Assembly: GCA_018398765.1 (NCBI GenBank)
Contig: JAHBMJ010001946.1
Span: 12,501-24,323, forward strand
Reading direction: 5' to 3'
Length of the DNA stretch: 11,823 nucleotides
Origin: Chromera velia
Lineage: Eukaryota; Sar; Chromeraceae
The stretch's first letter is position 1, and each line of letters starts with the position of its first letter. Both the position numbers and the translations under genes were made by a program. Under the pieces are notes generated by a model. That model did no database searches and was not told the DNA's origin. It saw only the letters and a program-made list of their open reading frames with translations. Below, one piece after another: positions 1 to 7,515 of this stretch.

Positions 1-1
1 A

Positions 2-358
2 GATAGGGCAGAGAGCGTTATCGACTACATCTTCGCTTCCTGCTGCCGCATAGGAGGCGTCAAGACCAAGACGCCGGATCTTGCTGTTCATAGTTCAGTC
101 AGGCCACTCAATGCTGTTCATTCTCTCTTGTACCCCTTTCGTGTCTGCACTCTGTGTATGCAGTGGATGTACCGACAGCAGCGGATGATTGTCAGAGAGG
201 GCTCTGCCGACACGAATGATCTATATATGTTTTCTTTCGATCGCTTTGTGGCACGGGTGCAGTTCAGTCGATCGTTGAGCGAAGCGATATATACACTCTT
301 TACATTTTTTTATAAAAACACTCGTATAGTTTGTATATATGTATGCATCTTTATATAA
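2..358 (+). other. open frame at left edge, possible tail of an upstream exon
   Basis: The second forward frame is open from the window edge to a TAA at 356-358. The first 25 or so codons (2-76) look coding: they are richer in GC than what follows and read as mixed hydrophobic and polar residues including a CysCys pair. From about position 200 the translation turns into AT-rich filler ending in Tyr/Ile/Cys-rich sequence, typical of non-coding DNA. If a gene is here, only its last exon or 3' end is inside the window, and its true stop or splice site cannot be placed. I recognise no family. It may equally be chance. Confidence 0.2.
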
Positions 359-985
359 GTTGGACATATGCATGAATGCTGCTGCCATGCATGCATGTTG
401 CACATTCACTGACCTCTAGTGTTGCACACGTTCGTGACTTAATTAATTGTATGAAGACAAATTAACAGTGTTGCAATGTGTTGCATTCATGCATTCGCAA
501 CATTCAATGATCATGCATTGTTCCTGTTATGAAGTGGATCTCGCGAATATCCGAATGAATGCGTAGGCATGTGTGCACCGTCTACGCAAAAAAAGTGCCA
601 GATGACAACCTCACAGAGCTTCTCCACGCACATGAAAGAGAGTCCTTGTAAGCAGAGGTGCAGCAGGTGATCCATGCTTGCATGCTCAAACGAACATATA
701 TATATATTTGTACATCGGGATATATATATATATCTCATCTTGACTTCTTCGGTTCTCATGAAATAAACACTTGCGACCAGATTTGGGAACAGTTGGTAGT
801 TGCTGATTGTGCAACTTGCAGTAGACCTTACATGTACATCGATCGACAGTCATTAATTTGGAGAGAACTGCAATAGAGCTGTGTGACGGCCCTTTGATAC
901 ATCGAGTGATTCTTCTCGAGTGGTTGGGTCATGTAGATCAAACGTCTCGATGAGATGGAAAGCCAATGATCGTGGTCATTCGAGT
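359..985. other. AT-rich intergenic spacer with TA repeats
   Basis: I see no gene in this stretch. It holds two short (TA)n runs at 695-707 and 720-733, separated by a short spacer and able to pair with each other, and a perfect TGCATGCA palindrome at 388-395 inside a longer CATG series. All forward frames contain stops. The TGA at 985-987 closes the deubiquitinase frame upstream, so the gene starts after it unless an upstream exon is spliced on. The gene's promoter presumably lies here, but I cannot pick out a convincing core element. Confidence 0.5.
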
Positions 986-1053
986 GAGTGCTTAGGCAAA
1001 AAGTGGAGCGGGGCTTTTGTGTGCCTGCAGATTTCGATTCCCCCCTGGCAGGC

Positions 1054-3216
1054 ATGGCCTTTTCCCAAAGGGAGCAGCAGGACATCTCCGATGCCCTCAC
1101 TCTCGCCCTCCCCCCCGTTGCCTCCGCCTTGCCACAGGACGGCGGCAATGACGCCCTCTGCTTTTACAACAGCAGCTCGTGCGACCCCGCACAGTTCCGG
1201 TCGCTGCTGAACCTGTGGTGGCTCCAGAAGCTGCAATACCCCGATTTGTGCCTTCTCTCAAAAGACAACCGTTCCTGTCTTGACCGCTTCGTTGACCGCT
1301 TGGAGAAGCATCCTTCCGAAGAAGACAGCCAAAAGAGCACCTTGGAGAAGCATCCTTCCGAAGAAGACAGCCAAAAGAGCACTACAGTTGAAGGAATGTG
1401 GAGTGATCTCTCTGGATTTCATCAGTTCAGAAACGGTCCATGTGGCCTTCTTGCAGCAGTGCACGCCCTGCAGGTGAGCAAACAAATGGACGGAGAGAAC
1501 CCCATGAGCAGACGTGACGCTCTCGTAGCGGCACTCACCCACATGCTCGTACAGGCAGCAAGCACAGAGTCAGCTGAAGGGTCCGATACCAAAGACAGCA
1601 GCCCAGAAGAAAAAATACAAGCAACACCCCACGCTGTATGTTTGGTCACTGGGGGTAACCTCCCCGTGTCACTAACAGTTGCGCAAGAGCAGACAGTCAC
1701 AGAGAGCGACACCGTCTCCGATCATTGCGTTAACGCTTTTGCGCCCTCGAGTTTGGCCGGGAGCTTCGGGTTCAAACTCCGACGTCTCGGGGCACCCACC
1801 CATCGGACAGGGTCCGCATTGAATGCTTCTCCCCTTCCATATCATCACCCAGAGGCCCTCCAGGCAGTGGATGAGTGCCTTGATGAGTTTGCAGGCGAAG
1901 GGGGGTGTTTGCGTCTGCTGCTGTCTTTGGTTTTGAGTCGGGGAGTCGCGAGAGTGCGGCACGAGTTGCGGGAGGCTGACAGTAACGTTGTCTTCAAGCT
2001 CTTTCGAGACGAGTCCCTGATTGTCCCTCCTTTGGGATTCTGCAGTCAGAATGCAGTGAACCTCTGTTTGTTCGGACACGCACGTCCGAAGGTTCTGAGC
2101 CGCGAGGCACTCACTTTTCCGTGCGGTCTACTCGTGAAAGAGCCCAATTGCCCTGCAGAGACGGGGTTTGTGCAGGAGGGGGACGGTCATGAGTTTGCGT
2201 TTTTCCCCGCATGGGTTGTGCACTCCGGAATGCACTACACTTCTTTGTTTGGTTTCCGCCAGAGAGACCAAGGAGAGTATCGAAGATTGGTGAAGGTTTT
2301 GCAGAGAGAGGTGAAATTCAGTAACACGCCGAAGAAAGGTCAGACAAACAGATTGCGAGCGCCAGACGCCCAGGTGACCGCAGGGCATCCTGAGCCGTTC
2401 CTCTGTCATTCAGGACGACTGGGAGAGAAGGAGGAATTTGGGGGGGGGGAGGATGGGCAGGTTGACAGTATGAAAAAAGATTGTAGCCAGAAGATTGATT
2501 TTTCTCTGTTCCTGTACAACGGTTTGCCTCCAGGAGGGCCGCTCCTTGCGCCCGTCCGTGTGTCTCTTGATGCATTGGGGGACAGTGAAGACAGGGACGG
2601 CAGGGGCAGTTTAGAGAAGAGAGAGAAACAAGTGCGTCCGGAGGAATGTATCCGGTGGGACGGCATGTTTGTGAAGGTGCACGAGGTAGTGCAGAGACTG
2701 ACAGTCACACATGAGGGGGGGGCAGGGGCAAAAGGGAAAAAAATCCTTTACGAAGTTGCCGTCTCCTTAGAGAGTCAGGCAGTGTTTGAAGAAAGCAAAG
2801 CGAATGTCGGGTGCTCCCCCTGGCTTCCTTCTGTCTCCCCAGGGTCCCCAGCAGCAGAAACAGAGAGAAAAACAGACGCACTGGATCCCCGCACGCTGCC
2901 CTCAGGCTCAACGCACGCGTACCCTTCCAAAAAGTGGAGGTGCTGCGGGTGTTACCTAGGCCCAGACCCGACGCTCCGATTTGAGGGGTACAACGACCTA
3001 GGGAAGGACAGAGAAGCCCTCAAGTGCAAGTGCTGCGGTAGGGTGATGAGAGACTCCCTGCGCACCCTCTTTGTTCCGTATGATCTTCTTCCCACCTCAG
3101 CACGCCAGTCGGTTGCAGACAGGGTGGAGCATCCGTTGGCAAGTCTGCTCAAAAGGAGGTTCAAGAAAGAAAATCTTCAAGTAGAAGTGGATTCTGAATT
3201 TCAGTTTTCAATCTGA
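1054..3216 (+). CDS. MINDY-3/4-like (DUF4205) deubiquitinase
   Basis: Predicted 720-residue cysteine protease of the MINDY family, whose members trim Lys48-linked polyubiquitin. The catalytic block is around residues 124-140, with Asn-Gly-Pro-Cys-Gly followed by Leu-Leu-Ala-Ala-Val; the nucleophile would be Cys130 (codon 1441-1443). A second conserved block at about 333-344 resembles the family's Asn-Leu-x-Leu-x-Gly-x-Ala segment. The catalytic His block has Trp-Val-Val at its start and His394 (codon 2233-2235). A later Tyr-Asn-Gly (488-490) matches the family's C-terminal Tyr-Asn-Gly. Between these lie Ser/Glu-rich low-complexity inserts, which explain the length compared with about 445 residues in human MINDY-3. 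The C-terminus carries Cys630, 631, 633 and Cys658, 660, 661, a possible zinc site. The frame is open from 988, just after TGA 985-987, but the first ATG is at 1054 in a Kozak-like context (ggcATGg). A splice-acceptor-like site at about 1030 leaves room for an upstream exon. It ends with TGA, and no intron is needed over 2.1 kb. Confidence 0.8.
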   Translation: MAFSQREQQDISDALTLALPPVASALPQDGGNDALCFYNSSSCDPAQFRSLLNLWWLQKLQYPDLCLLSKDNRSCLDRFVDRLEKHPSEEDSQKSTLEKHPSEEDSQKSTTVEGMWSDLSGFHQFRNGPCGLLAAVHALQVSKQMDGENPMSRRDALVAALTHMLVQAASTESAEGSDTKDSSPEEKIQATPHAVCLVTGGNLPVSLTVAQEQTVTESDTVSDHCVNAFAPSSLAGSFGFKLRRLGAPTHRTGSALNASPLPYHHPEALQAVDECLDEFAGEGGCLRLLLSLVLSRGVARVRHELREADSNVVFKLFRDESLIVPPLGFCSQNAVNLCLFGHARPKVLSREALTFPCGLLVKEPNCPAETGFVQEGDGHEFAFFPAWVVHSGMHYTSLFGFRQRDQGEYRRLVKVLQREVKFSNTPKKGQTNRLRAPDAQVTAGHPEPFLCHSGRLGEKEEFGGGEDGQVDSMKKDCSQKIDFSLFLYNGLPPGGPLLAPVRVSLDALGDSEDRDGRGSLEKREKQVRPEECIRWDGMFVKVHEVVQRLTVTHEGGAGAKGKKILYEVAVSLESQAVFEESKANVGCSPWLPSVSPGSPAAETERKTDALDPRTLPSGSTHAYPSKKWRCCGCYLGPDPTLRFEGYNDLGKDREALKCKCCGRVMRDSLRTLFVPYDLLPTSARQSVADRVEHPLASLLKRRFKKENLQVEVDSEFQFSI
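1299..1382 (+). repeat. perfect 42-bp tandem duplication inside the deubiquitinase gene
   Basis: Two identical 42-bp units (1299-1340 and 1341-1382) lie side by side and add 14 residues, starting Leu-Glu-Lys-His-Pro, without shifting the frame. They sit in the acidic, polar linker just before the catalytic Cys block, where length change should be tolerated. Perfect identity points to a recent duplication, so the site may vary in length between strains. Confidence 0.95.
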
Positions 3217-3242
3217 AAAGAACCCCCCCCCCTCTGCGAAGC

Positions 3243-3246
<4 letters not shown>

Positions 3247-3320
<74 letters not shown>

Positions 3321-3355
3321 AAGAAGTAAGAAAAGAAAGAAAAAAAAAAAAAAAA
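3247..3355. repeat. compound microsatellite (TG)19, (AG)n, poly-A
   Basis: Beginning 30 bp after the deubiquitinase stop, (TG)19 at 3247-3284 passes through a short GTGAG junction into an (AG)n run ending at 3317, then a purine-rich stretch ending in 16 A (3340-3355). Alternating TG can form Z-DNA and the long purine tract can form a triplex; both are general properties, not shown here. If the 3' UTR extends this far, the repeat is transcribed. Confidence 0.95.
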
Positions 3356-3356
3356 G

Positions 3357-5206
3357 AATTTAAAGCGGAGAAAAATGAGCGCAACGGTGCCCCAATATCA
3401 CAAGGAGGGCGAGTACTGCACTTCATATGTTTTTTCAAGTTGTTCATCAAACGATGACATGCGTGTGCAAACATACACCGGCAATATGAGTTTTTTTACT
3501 ATTACTGCATCATAGTTCTGGGCGATGTTTCCGATTCCAACTCATTTTACATTGTAAATTACAATTCTAGTTTTGGTTTAGTATTTATTTAGGTATTTAT
3601 GCAATGGTAAATGGAAGGGCTTAATCTCAGGCTGGGGCTGAGCAATACTAGGACTCAGTCTAGGAGAAACATTGTTACAACAAGATTATCGATGTGTTGA
3701 ACCATCATATTCAAGCATAATCAATGATTGATCATCGCTGCATCGGGGTTAAAAGAGTGATCTTCCTGTGTGATCTACCGTCTGACAGCTTGACATGAAT
3801 GTACGTATTCAAACGGAGGCAGATTGAGTACTCTCCCTAGTACTCTCCTATGCAGACGTGACAACAATCGACGTGACTACTGAGACGTCGATGGTCTGGA
3901 GTGTATATATAGGAGTGTATGTTAATATAGCTAGGTCAATAGAAAAGGTGTGTGAGTGCATTTTCTGAGAAGAATTAACCATTTCGCTTAGCTTTGCTTG
4001 ACGTACCGTTTTTCTTTCTACAACTTAGGTGCAACTCTCCCATCGCCGTTTAATTTAACCGGTGTTAACTTTGTTTGGCAGCTAGTATACTGTTCTAGGT
4101 ACTAGCTAGCTGTTTTTCCTGGTCTCTTCAGTCAGCTAGCTTGCACTGTCAGTGGAACCAGAAACACCATGGGCAGTTTCCTGGGCTACCTGAGAATCAA
4201 CACGATAGAATCCTAAGTTGAAGAATCTAAGAACTTGAAGTCAATGCAAGGGAAGATAGGAAGGAAGGCCTGGAAGGTAGCCTGGAAGGGCGGTATATAG
4301 GCTTACTATAGGGCAAGCTAACTCCGACTTCCTGCATAGTATTTCCTGGTCAAGGAGCCGATTAGCTAGTAATACGGACTAATTATGCAATACTTAATTG
4401 TTGCAAAGCTTTTTGCTCGTTCTTCTGTGGGACATGCTTGAGGCTAGCGCCTACTAGCGCCCTCATTGCTTCATGCCTAGGATTCACTAAAGGATTCGAC
4501 TGATCAACATCCTGGGGCGCTGTGCAGCTATGGTTTGTTAGGCAATGCTAGCTAGCTATCATAAGGTTCGGTGGCTTAGCGAGCCACTGCTAACTTCGGC
4601 CGCTCTAGGTTAACAATCGCTCAGCGTGCTGCGTGCCCTAGCGTGACCTTAATTAGTTTTGCAAGATGACTTAAAATTATGCTCACAGACTGCCCTTGGC
4701 TGTGGGGTCTTGATGGCTGCCGGGTTAAGTCACATCATCATCATTAATCATTCTTATTATTAATCAGTTTATAGGCCATCATACAATGCATGAGTCTAGG
4801 ACAATGCTGTATTGCCCCTTTGCCAGACCTCCGACACTCATCGGGGTGGAGCTAGCGTCTGCTAGCTAAAACTTGGCGCCTGCATAAATGACGCTTAATC
4901 GATCTAAGTGCTGCCCCTCACTGTAGAAGGCTACGACTAGCTGCGACAGTCAAACCAATCCAAGGTACTGAGAGCAGACAGAGCAATAATTGTTATAGTT
5001 ATAATTGTTATTATTGATCGGTCTATATGCCATCATGCAATAACATGCATGCATCATCATCATCATCAGATCTTATAATAAAAAACATTTTAAGTTCGGG
5101 GTTGGCCATAGAAGAGTTAGGGCAGGAGGAGGCTCTGCCACTGGTATATCATATGCATGGCCCACGACGCCGCCCACTTAGTGGCCTACATGCATCACCA
5201 GCATGA
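3357..5206. other. intergenic spacer, no gene seen
   Basis: About 1.85 kb in which every frame is broken by frequent stops and no tRNA, rRNA or snRNA signature is recognisable. It is AT-rich with many short CTAG/GCTAGC palindromes. Noted inside it: a clean hairpin at 4569-4589 (six-base-pair core stem 4571-4576 with 4582-4587), short Gly-rich-looking GGAAGG/CTGGAAGG repeats at about 4257-4290, an (ATC)n run at about 5050-5068, and an imperfect dispersed repeat listed separately. It separates two convergent genes, so both 3' ends face into it. Confidence 0.6.
4754..5050 (+). repeat. imperfect direct repeat pair (4754-4792 and 5008-5050)
   Basis: Two segments of about 40 bp share the order TTATTATT, ATC, TATA, CCATCAT, CAA, TGCAT with scattered substitutions and a small insertion in the second. 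An ATC trinucleotide run precedes the first copy and follows the second. This looks like a degraded dispersed repeat; I cannot assign it to a family. Confidence 0.45.
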
Positions 5207-5728
5207 TCACAACTCTTCAATCAACCGCACAGCCAGCTCCTTCGACAACCCTTGCAGGGAATTTTTTGCTTCTGCCTTGATTCTCTGATGATTGCGTTTG
5301 AAGAAGGCAAAGGCGACAGACCGCACATCCTCCAGACCGTCCTCGTCGGCCTTCACGAGCCACTCGACCACGTTGTGCACGGTGAAGAGACGGGAAGCTT
5401 CATTGACTGTGTGCTCGTACAAACGCTCCAAGGAGATCTCTTTGGCTTTGTTCATCACGTCAACCAGGTGCTTAGTGGGGAACTCAAGCTCGTCGGTGTA
5501 CAGATAGCGGAGGATGGCCTTGAAGGCTTCGGGGGTCGTGTTATGGATGGGAATCTCTTTGCGGGCCTCTCGGCCCTCTGCAAAACCGGATGTGAGCATC
5601 ACTTGGAAATACTCCGAACGGTTTATGAGGATGCCACTGAACGCCGTGATGCGGGCATCGCCGATGACGAAGGTGATGTCGGAGTAGGTTTCATCGTTCA
5701 GGAGAGCCTCCATCTGGGTCACATACAC
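5207..5728 (-). CDS. BTB/POZ domain (C-terminal half of an NHL-BTB gene)
   Basis: The minus-strand frame encodes 173 residues ending at TGA 5209-5207. Residues about 11-23 form the opening BTB strand (Asp-Ile-Thr-Phe), 27-41 the core helix with Asn-Arg-Ser-Glu-Tyr-Phe, 44-52 Met-x-x-Ser-Gly-Phe-x-Glu-Gly, and 59-81 the typical segment ending in Tyr-Leu-Tyr-Thr. Residues about 87-173 resemble the helical BACK extension. BTB domains of this kind dimerise and often bind CUL3, making the protein a ubiquitin-ligase adaptor; that role is inferred. The usual His before the core helix is Phe here. The first codon of this span is GTG (5728-5726), not ATG, so it is unlikely to be an independent start. 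The frame is the same as that of the NHL repeats upstream, separated only by TAG 5746-5744, so the two were probably one protein. Confidence 0.8.
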   Translation of the reverse strand: MYVTQMEALLNDETYSDITFVIGDARITAFSGILINRSEYFQVMLTSGFAEGREARKEIPIHNTTPEAFKAILRYLYTDELEFPTKHLVDVMNKAKEISLERLYEHTVNEASRLFTVHNVVEWLVKADEDGLEDVRSVAFAFFKRNHQRIKAEAKNSLQGLSKELAVRLIEEL

Positions 5729-5743
5729 TGAGGGAAGTGCACG

Positions 5744-6697
5744 CTAGGCGCGTACCACGGGTGTACTCGGTGGCGTGAGGCCGGCAGCCACTTTGCGGAT
5801 GCGGTGGTTCTGCAGGTCTGTAACGACAACATTACCATCGCTATCCACCGCAACCCCCCTCGGCCACTTGAACTGTGCCTCTGTACCTTGGCCGTCAACA
5901 AAGCCTTCAGTACCGTTCCCTGCAAGGGTACTCACGGTGCCGTCCGGAGTGATCATACGGATGCGGTAGTTTGAGCTGTCTGCGACGATAACGTTGCCAC
6001 TTCTATCCACCACCACGCCCGTTGGATGGTCGAAGAGTGCCTGTGCACTTTGACCATCAACAAAGCCTGCAGTGCCCCCCCCAGCAAGGGTGCTTACATT
6101 TCCTTCTGGGCTGATCTTCCGGATGCGGTTGTTGGCGTAGTCTGCCACGATAGAGTAACCCTCCAAATCTACCGCAACACCAACCGGGAAGCAAAATTGT
6201 GCCCCTCTACCTTGGCCATCAGCAAAGCCTGTTCTGCCCCCCCCTGCAAGGGTGCTCACATTTCCTTCCGGGCTGATCTTCCAGATGCGCTGACTTATAT
6301 TGCCTGTTACGATAAAATAGCCGTCACGATCTACCGCAACGTCTATTGGTTTACTGAATTGTGCCTCCGTACTTTGGCCGTCAACAAAACCAACAGTACC
6401 GTTCCCTGCAAGGGTACTCACGGTGCCGTCCGGAGTGATCTTTCGGATGCGGTGGTTAAGGCTGTCGGCGACGATAACGTTACCACTACCATCCACCACC
6501 ACGCCCGTCGGATTGTGGAACCGTGCCTGTGCACCTTGACCGTCAACAAAGCCTGCAGTGCCCCCCCCTGCAAGGGTGCTCACACGTCCGTCCGGACCGA
6601 TCTTCCGGATGCGGTGGTTTTTGGTGTCCGCGACGATAACGTTGCCGCTGCCATCCACCACAAGGCCAGCCGGAGAGGAAAAGTGCGCCTCAGTACC
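5744..6697 (-). CDS. NHL-repeat beta-propeller (N-terminal half of an NHL-BTB gene)
   Basis: This stretch encodes six NHL repeats of 54 residues (162 bp), each with a Val-Asp-x-x-Gly-Asn/Tyr strand, an Ala/Thr-Asp/Gly-type turn, Arg-Ile-Arg/Trp-Lys/Met, then Ser-Thr-Leu-Ala-Gly, Gly-Phe-Val/Ala-Asp-Gly-Gln and a Phe-x-x-Pro close. Six such blades would make a protein-binding propeller. The last repeat ends in a short Pro/Thr linker before TAG 5746-5744. No ATG suits the start: the upstream limit is TAG 6700-6698, and the frame continues beyond it into a convincing first-repeat beginning at ATG 6751-6749. Read through both stops, the locus would be a 514-residue NHL-BTB protein, with the propeller as a possible substrate receptor and BTB as the cullin-binding part (inference). 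Blades are repetitive at DNA level, with near-identical segments 486 bp apart. Confidence 0.75.
   Translation of the reverse strand, partial: GTEAHFSSPAGLVVDGSGNVIVADTKNHRIRKIGPDGRVSTLAGGGTAGFVDGQGAQARFHNPTGVVVDGSGNVIVADSLNHRIRKITPDGTVSTLAGNGTVGFVDGQSTEAQFSKPIDVAVDRDGYFIVTGNISQRIWKISPEGNVSTLAGGGRTGFADGQGRGAQFCFPVGVAVDLEGYSIVADYANNRIRKISPEGNVSTLAGGGTAGFVDGQSAQALFDHPTGVVVDRSGNVIVADSSNYRIRMITPDGTVSTLAGNGTEGFVDGQGTEAQFKWPRGVAVDSDGNVVVTDLQNHRIRKVAAGLTPPSTPVVRA
5747..6661 (-). repeat. 162-bp NHL repeats with a three-blade (486-bp) higher-order period
   Basis: The blade unit is 162 bp. A segment beginning TACCGTTCCC occurs at 5911 and again at 6397, exactly 486 bp (three blades) apart, and stays nearly identical for more than 40 bp. 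Blades 1-2 in reading order resemble blades 4-5 more than their own neighbours do, with the same Ile-Thr-Pro-Asp-Gly-Thr and Ala-Gly-Asn-Gly choices. This points to duplication of a three-blade block. Confidence 0.8.
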
Positions 6698-6751
6698 CTA
6701 ACCGTTCCAAAAGTCGTCAGCACCCGTGCCAGCAAAGGTGGAAACCTGCAT
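6698..6751 (-). pseudogene. first codons of the NHL-BTB gene, cut off by TAG
   Basis: ATG 6751-6749 starts 17 codons in the same frame as the NHL repeats: Met-Gln-Val-Ser-Thr-Phe-Ala-Gly-Thr-Gly, then a degenerate Phe-Trp-Asn-Gly. This matches the repeat's Val-Ser-Thr-Leu-Ala-Gly ... Gly-Phe-Val-Asp-Gly. The next codon is TAG (6700-6698), followed by Gly-Thr-Glu-Ala-x-Phe, as in the other repeats, where the codon at this site is Gln in all five comparable repeats. I read this as the true gene start followed by a CAG-to-TAG change. The alternative is an undetected intron around the site. Confidence 0.6.
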
Positions 6752-7124
6752 GACGCTACTTTTTTTTGCAGTGATTCGAACCGTAAGAAAATATGTTGAA
6801 ACTGCATAAGGACAGTCTACAGCTTGAGAATGCACCGGTATTTCTACTTTCACAGTTTCCAGCTTACTGAAGTGAACAGGTAAACAGTTGCCCTGATGAG
6901 CCCCACTCAAGGAATTGCCCTTCAGTCTCACTGTCAAGTCACACCAAGCCACTGAGGTTCATGCACTCTCTTTTCACTGATGAAAGGTCAAGACTTAGTC
7001 TGACCAAGTACAAGGGCATGCATTGTCCGCATGAGGAGAATTGAGGAGACGGCATCCATACGGCATTTGCATGGCATCCGCATGTATTAATATATCTGAC
7101 AGCTACAGAGCTGCTCACTCCGCT
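6752..7124. other. spacer upstream of the NHL-BTB gene
   Basis: No gene is supported here. It lies just 5' of the NHL-BTB start on the minus strand, so it should hold that gene's promoter and 5' UTR. An A-run of eight lies about 10 bp upstream of the ATG on that strand. A GCATGC palindrome is at 7016-7021. Confidence 0.4.
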
Positions 7125-7515
7125 CGCAACTCCAAAGGCCCCGGAGGGCAGGAATCCCAAGCCCCCCAAGCCCCCCAAAGGCCCGCCCCAAAGGCGTGTG
7201 GGAGGCCCGAAACGCACGTACGTACGCACGTACGTACGGCCAGAGGGCCGGCATTATATGAATTATAGCTCTGCCCTCCGCGGGGCCATGCATGCATGGC
7301 GTGTGGAACCCAGGCATGGGCCGCTATTGCATGGGCCACTGCATGTTTTCTCCGCGAGGTCGCCTCATGCAGGCTAGCTGTCGGAGGGAGTCGCGGGGAA
7401 TTAAGTGCCCCCCAGGTGGAGAGCTCCGTGCGAACATGTTTTAAGCCTCGCTCCGCCCTCCGGGGCCACGCACGCAAGCGACAACCAGAAAATGCTCCGG
7501 CCCCGCGTCCATCTT
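7125..7515. repeat. GC-rich, palindrome-rich block
   Basis: This block is clearly richer in GC than its flanks. It contains a 12-bp direct repeat CGCACGTACGTA at 7213-7224 and 7225-7236, a 16-bp perfect palindrome at 7285-7300 centred on CATGCATG, and a 13-bp inverted pair GGCCCCGGAGGGC (7137-7149) and its complement (7455-7467). The sequence around 7271-7300 is also echoed directly at 7449-7475. Several frames are open only because of base composition and I see no protein family. It may be a short non-autonomous or foldback-like repeat, but that is inference. Confidence 0.4.

Noticed and set aside
988-1053. GTG at 988 as the start of the deubiquitinase
   Set aside because: This is eukaryotic DNA; the first ATG in the frame is at 1054 with a good context. 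Likewise TTG at 9941 for gag and GTG at 5728 for BTB were not used.
1054-5206. A functional ubiquitin gene cluster (deubiquitinase plus BTB adaptor)
   Set aside because: The genes are convergent, 2 kb apart, and one is interrupted; co-location in a eukaryotic genome is weak evidence.
5252-5731. 159-codon open frame on the + strand
   Set aside because: Antisense to the BTB domain, whose minus-strand translation is clearly recognisable.
6773-6782. Sequence resembling a tRNA B box on the minus strand (GGTTCGAATC)
   Set aside because: The flanking bases do not form a T-stem, and no acceptor, D or anticodon arm is present.
6026-6799. 257-codon open frame on the + strand
   Set aside because: It is antisense to the NHL repeats; the 54-residue periodicity of the real frame keeps its complement open. 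It matches no family and contains repeat echoes only.
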